DNA of 64,000 nt from Shimia_B sp038527375 (GTDB taxonomy: Bacteria; Pseudomonadota; Alphaproteobacteria; Rhodobacterales; Rhodobacteraceae), in the NCBI GenBank assembly GCA_038527375.1, contig JBCBFU010000001.1:62001-126000 (forward strand), in the 5' to 3' direction. Position numbers and translations under genes: made by a program. This document shows, piece after piece, positions 62,244 to 64,000 of this stretch (position 1 is the first letter of the stretch; the number at the start of each line of letters is the position of its first letter). The notes beneath the pieces were generated by a model that made no database searches, was not told where the DNA came from, and was given only the letters and a program-made list of their open reading frames with translations.

Positions 62244-63632
62244 ATGACGCGCGAAACTGGACTTTTCATCGACGGCCAACTCGTCACCAATACCGACGCG
62301 GACGCCCAGGCTTTCATTCGCCCGGCGTTGGATGCCGCCCGGACGCAGCCGGAAACCGACACCGACCAAGGCAACGCGCCGCGCGCGTTGTTCGAGGAGA
62401 TGGTGACGGCGATGCAAAACGATACGATTGCGCACCACTTTTCTAGCGTCGAAGGATTGGCAAACAACTTGCGGCTGCGCGCGCATGTCATCGACGCGAT
62501 GCAGCGCATGTCGACGGGGGTCCTTGACGCAGATTATTTTGAAGTGGCGCGCGACATCCCGGCCAATTTGGGCACCTGTCACAACTATCACCACCTGATG
62601 CAGATCTTGGACGGCGGGAACGATCTCACGACTGCCAGAGAGGCCAAGGAAAGATTTGTGCGCCCTCTGGTCGAGTTGAACGCACACTGGACGCATCAGA
62701 ACAACGCGACGGCCCTATCGGCCTATAGCTTTTTCATAACACCCGGCGCTGATCCTTGGGACAGCATCGCCCACACCCATCCCTTTCGCGGCGAATGTGC
62801 GGGGGCACTGCAAATCTGTCTGATGCGGGGCTTTCGAAATTCGCAGCGCCGCGAGGATGTGGAGCGGTTGATGCGGCGGTTTGGCCCGCTGCGGGTGGGG
62901 CCATGGCATCAGGATTACCAGAACAGACATCCAAAGCATCCAACCCCGGCCTCTGCGCTGCTCGCAACCTATGATGTGCCCGCCAACTATCGGCACGATA
63001 CGGTGCTTGGCGTGCCTGGAGACTATTTCTACTTCCGAAATGCCGAGGATTATCCCTACTTTGCCCCATCCGGCGGATGGCGCGGCGAAAACTGCATCTA
63101 TCTGGGTCAGGATTTTCTGGGCCAGCCCCATTACTCTGGTCTGGGGCTGACTGGGAAGACGGAATACGCGCTGCGCATGTTCATGGCCAACGCCTATGTC
63201 CGAGATTGCAATTCCCGTTTCCTAAAGGTCGCCGCCCACGACAGGCGTCCCAATGTCGATTTCCATTGGGTGGATGATCTGGAACGGCGGCTTCGGTTCA
63301 CCAAACGCGGCATTCTGCGCATTCCCGACCTCGAAGGGCAAGAATACCAGGGGCCGGGTCCGCAGGACTTTGAGAAGCCCACCGCCGATGTTGCAGCAGC
63401 CCTAGCCAGCCTTGGCCTGCCCCAAACGCACCCCAACGTTTGGGCCGGTGCTGTTTCCCGGCACGCGGCCATGTCCGCCTTTGATCTGACAGACGCCAAC
63501 ATGATGCCATGGCCCAAATCGGGCATGGCCGACCGCATGGTGGGCACCGAAATTGGGCCATGGCGCATCACCTTTGCCGCCACACAAACGCCGGACACTG
63601 CTGACGTGGTTGTCTGGAATACCGGTCCCTAG
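62244..63632 (+). CDS. Tgl-like protein-glutamine gamma-glutamyltransferase (transglutaminase)
   Basis: A 462-residue cytoplasmic-looking protein (no signal peptide or helix). Its centre resembles Bacillus Tgl, the spore-coat transglutaminase that cross-links Gln and Lys side chains: PFRGECAGALQICLM (Glu184-Cys185, like FECATA), GDYFYFRNAEDY and GWRGENCIYLG (Glu282, like WRGENVILLG), then a His296-GLGL segment (like FAHGLGI). Also SSVEGLANNLRLRAHVIDAM aligns with the early Tgl helix. It is nearly twice as long as Tgl, with extra N- and C-terminal parts. AAGGAGG lies before the ATG. Substrate unknown. Assignment rests on motif order and spacing seen by eye. Confidence 0.65.
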   Translation: MTRETGLFIDGQLVTNTDADAQAFIRPALDAARTQPETDTDQGNAPRALFEEMVTAMQNDTIAHHFSSVEGLANNLRLRAHVIDAMQRMSTGVLDADYFEVARDIPANLGTCHNYHHLMQILDGGNDLTTAREAKERFVRPLVELNAHWTHQNNATALSAYSFFITPGADPWDSIAHTHPFRGECAGALQICLMRGFRNSQRREDVERLMRRFGPLRVGPWHQDYQNRHPKHPTPASALLATYDVPANYRHDTVLGVPGDYFYFRNAEDYPYFAPSGGWRGENCIYLGQDFLGQPHYSGLGLTGKTEYALRMFMANAYVRDCNSRFLKVAAHDRRPNVDFHWVDDLERRLRFTKRGILRIPDLEGQEYQGPGPQDFEKPTADVAAALASLGLPQTHPNVWAGAVSRHAAMSAFDLTDANMMPWPKSGMADRMVGTEIGPWRITFAATQTPDTADVVVWNTGP

Positions 63633-63691
63633 TCGTCCACTCTCCCTATCGGACGACCCCTGGGCCGTGGTGTGCACCACGGTCCTCTTTT
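63632..63691 (+). terminator. Double-hairpin terminator after the transglutaminase-like gene
   Basis: First stem GTCGTCC / GGACGAC (63632-63657), second stem GGGCCGTGG / CCACGGTCC (63662-63685) followed by TCTTTT. This is a good intrinsic terminator, so the following gene needs its own promoter. Confidence 0.75.
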
Positions 63692-63725
63692 CGTTTTTGG
63701 GTGTGATTTCTGAAAATTCTTTATT

Positions 63726-63776
63726 TCTGACGCAGTTCTGACGGTGCTGACGCCACTTTCTGACGCTGACCTGACA
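63726..63776 (+). promoter_or_regulatory. 11-bp phased TCTGACG repeats, candidate SARP operator before the transporter gene
   Basis: TCTGACG at 63726, 63737 and 63759, and CCTGACA at 63770: starts differ by 11, 22 and 11 bases. Only the phase at 63748 is unfilled (a CTGACG lies one base off at 63747). The array ends 51 bases before the next ATG. Confidence 0.65.
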
Positions 63777-63827
63777 GCCCCGCCTGATGCTGTCCTCGAT
63801 TGACACAAATTCATCGAGGAGGGCGTT

Positions 63828-64000
63828 ATGTCCACAAGCTTTTTCGACCCAAGTTATACGATACCGACAGAGCCCGCGGGGTTTCTTCAGGGTTACAACC
63901 GACCGGTGACGGTTTGGGCGCTGATCTGCGTCGCGGCGCTTATCGTTCTTTTGTTGCTATGGCCCGCGGCCGCGGCAGAGACTCTCATCGACACACGCAC
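63828..64000 (+). CDS. Membrane transporter, N-terminal part (probably BCCT family)
   Basis: Only the first 57 residues are in the window. After a polar N terminus (MSTSFFDPSYTIPTEPAG) comes GYNRPVTVWALICVAALIVL, a first membrane helix, and a LLWPAAAAETL segment after it. This resembles the first helix and WP loop of BCCT transporters (betaine, choline, carnitine), but the evidence is short. GAGGAGG lies before the ATG. It has its own promoter region with the phased heptamers. Confidence 0.55.
   Translation, partial: MSTSFFDPSYTIPTEPAGFLQGYNRPVTVWALICVAALIVLLLLWPAAAAETLIDTR

Overview
The window comes from an alphaproteobacterium of the Rhodobacterales (Roseobacter group) that makes bacteriochlorophyll a. 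The evidence is a continuous photosynthesis gene cluster with the oxygen-dependent cyclase AcsF, the Rhodobacter-type regulators PpsR and PpaA/AerR, ALA synthase (HemA, C4 pathway), and high-GC, tightly overlapping genes. It is most likely an aerobic anoxygenic phototroph; the species cannot be read from the sequence.

Positions 1-25.7 kb hold the photosynthesis cluster. On the left is the 3' end of dxs, then two unrelated transporter genes (MFS and LysE type). A minus-strand operon follows in the order ppaA-ppsR-bchG-PucC-like transporter-bchP-idi. A divergent promoter region at about 9.1-9.3 kb carries a PpsR-type palindrome overlapping a sigma70-like -35 box. From it runs the long plus-strand series bchF-bchN-bchB-bchH-bchL-bchM-lhaA-puhA-puhB-puhC-orf-acsF-puhE-hemA, ending with a pseudoazurin gene. 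Together these supply isoprenoid precursors, 5-aminolevulinate, Mg insertion, ring E closure, dark protochlorophyllide reduction, phytylation and assembly of the reaction centre. A dispersed GC-rich palindromic repeat sits between several genes, and one copy lies inside the bchB reading frame.

Positions 25.7-48.4 kb are mainly housekeeping and cell-surface genes: an unknown protein, a GT-D-like protein, radC, dnaJ-dnaK, alkB, an SH3-domain protein, an ABC-2 polysaccharide exporter permease, cysQ, kdsB, galU, four glycosyltransferases, a tandem sulfotransferase, then (minus strand) rnd-kdsD-lptC-lptA-lptB-hpf-ptsN, and a CoA-binding protein. The Kdo, glycosyltransferase, exporter and sulfotransferase genes suggest a surface polysaccharide, possibly sulfated.

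Positions 48.6-57.7 kb hold a secreted M10 metalloprotease with LamG-like and RTX repeats, and the complete urea ABC transporter urtABCDE. After about 0.87 kb without a recognisable gene comes the most unusual locus (58.5-64 kb): a very large SARP-type regulator (winged helix, BTAD, dead cyclase-like domain, STAND ATPase, TPR-like tail), a divergent gene whose product resembles the Bacillus spore-coat transglutaminase Tgl, and the start of a membrane transporter, probably BCCT type. Both plus-strand genes are preceded by TCTGACG-like heptamers in 11-bp phase, the spacing used by SARP regulators, so the locus looks like a small dedicated regulon.
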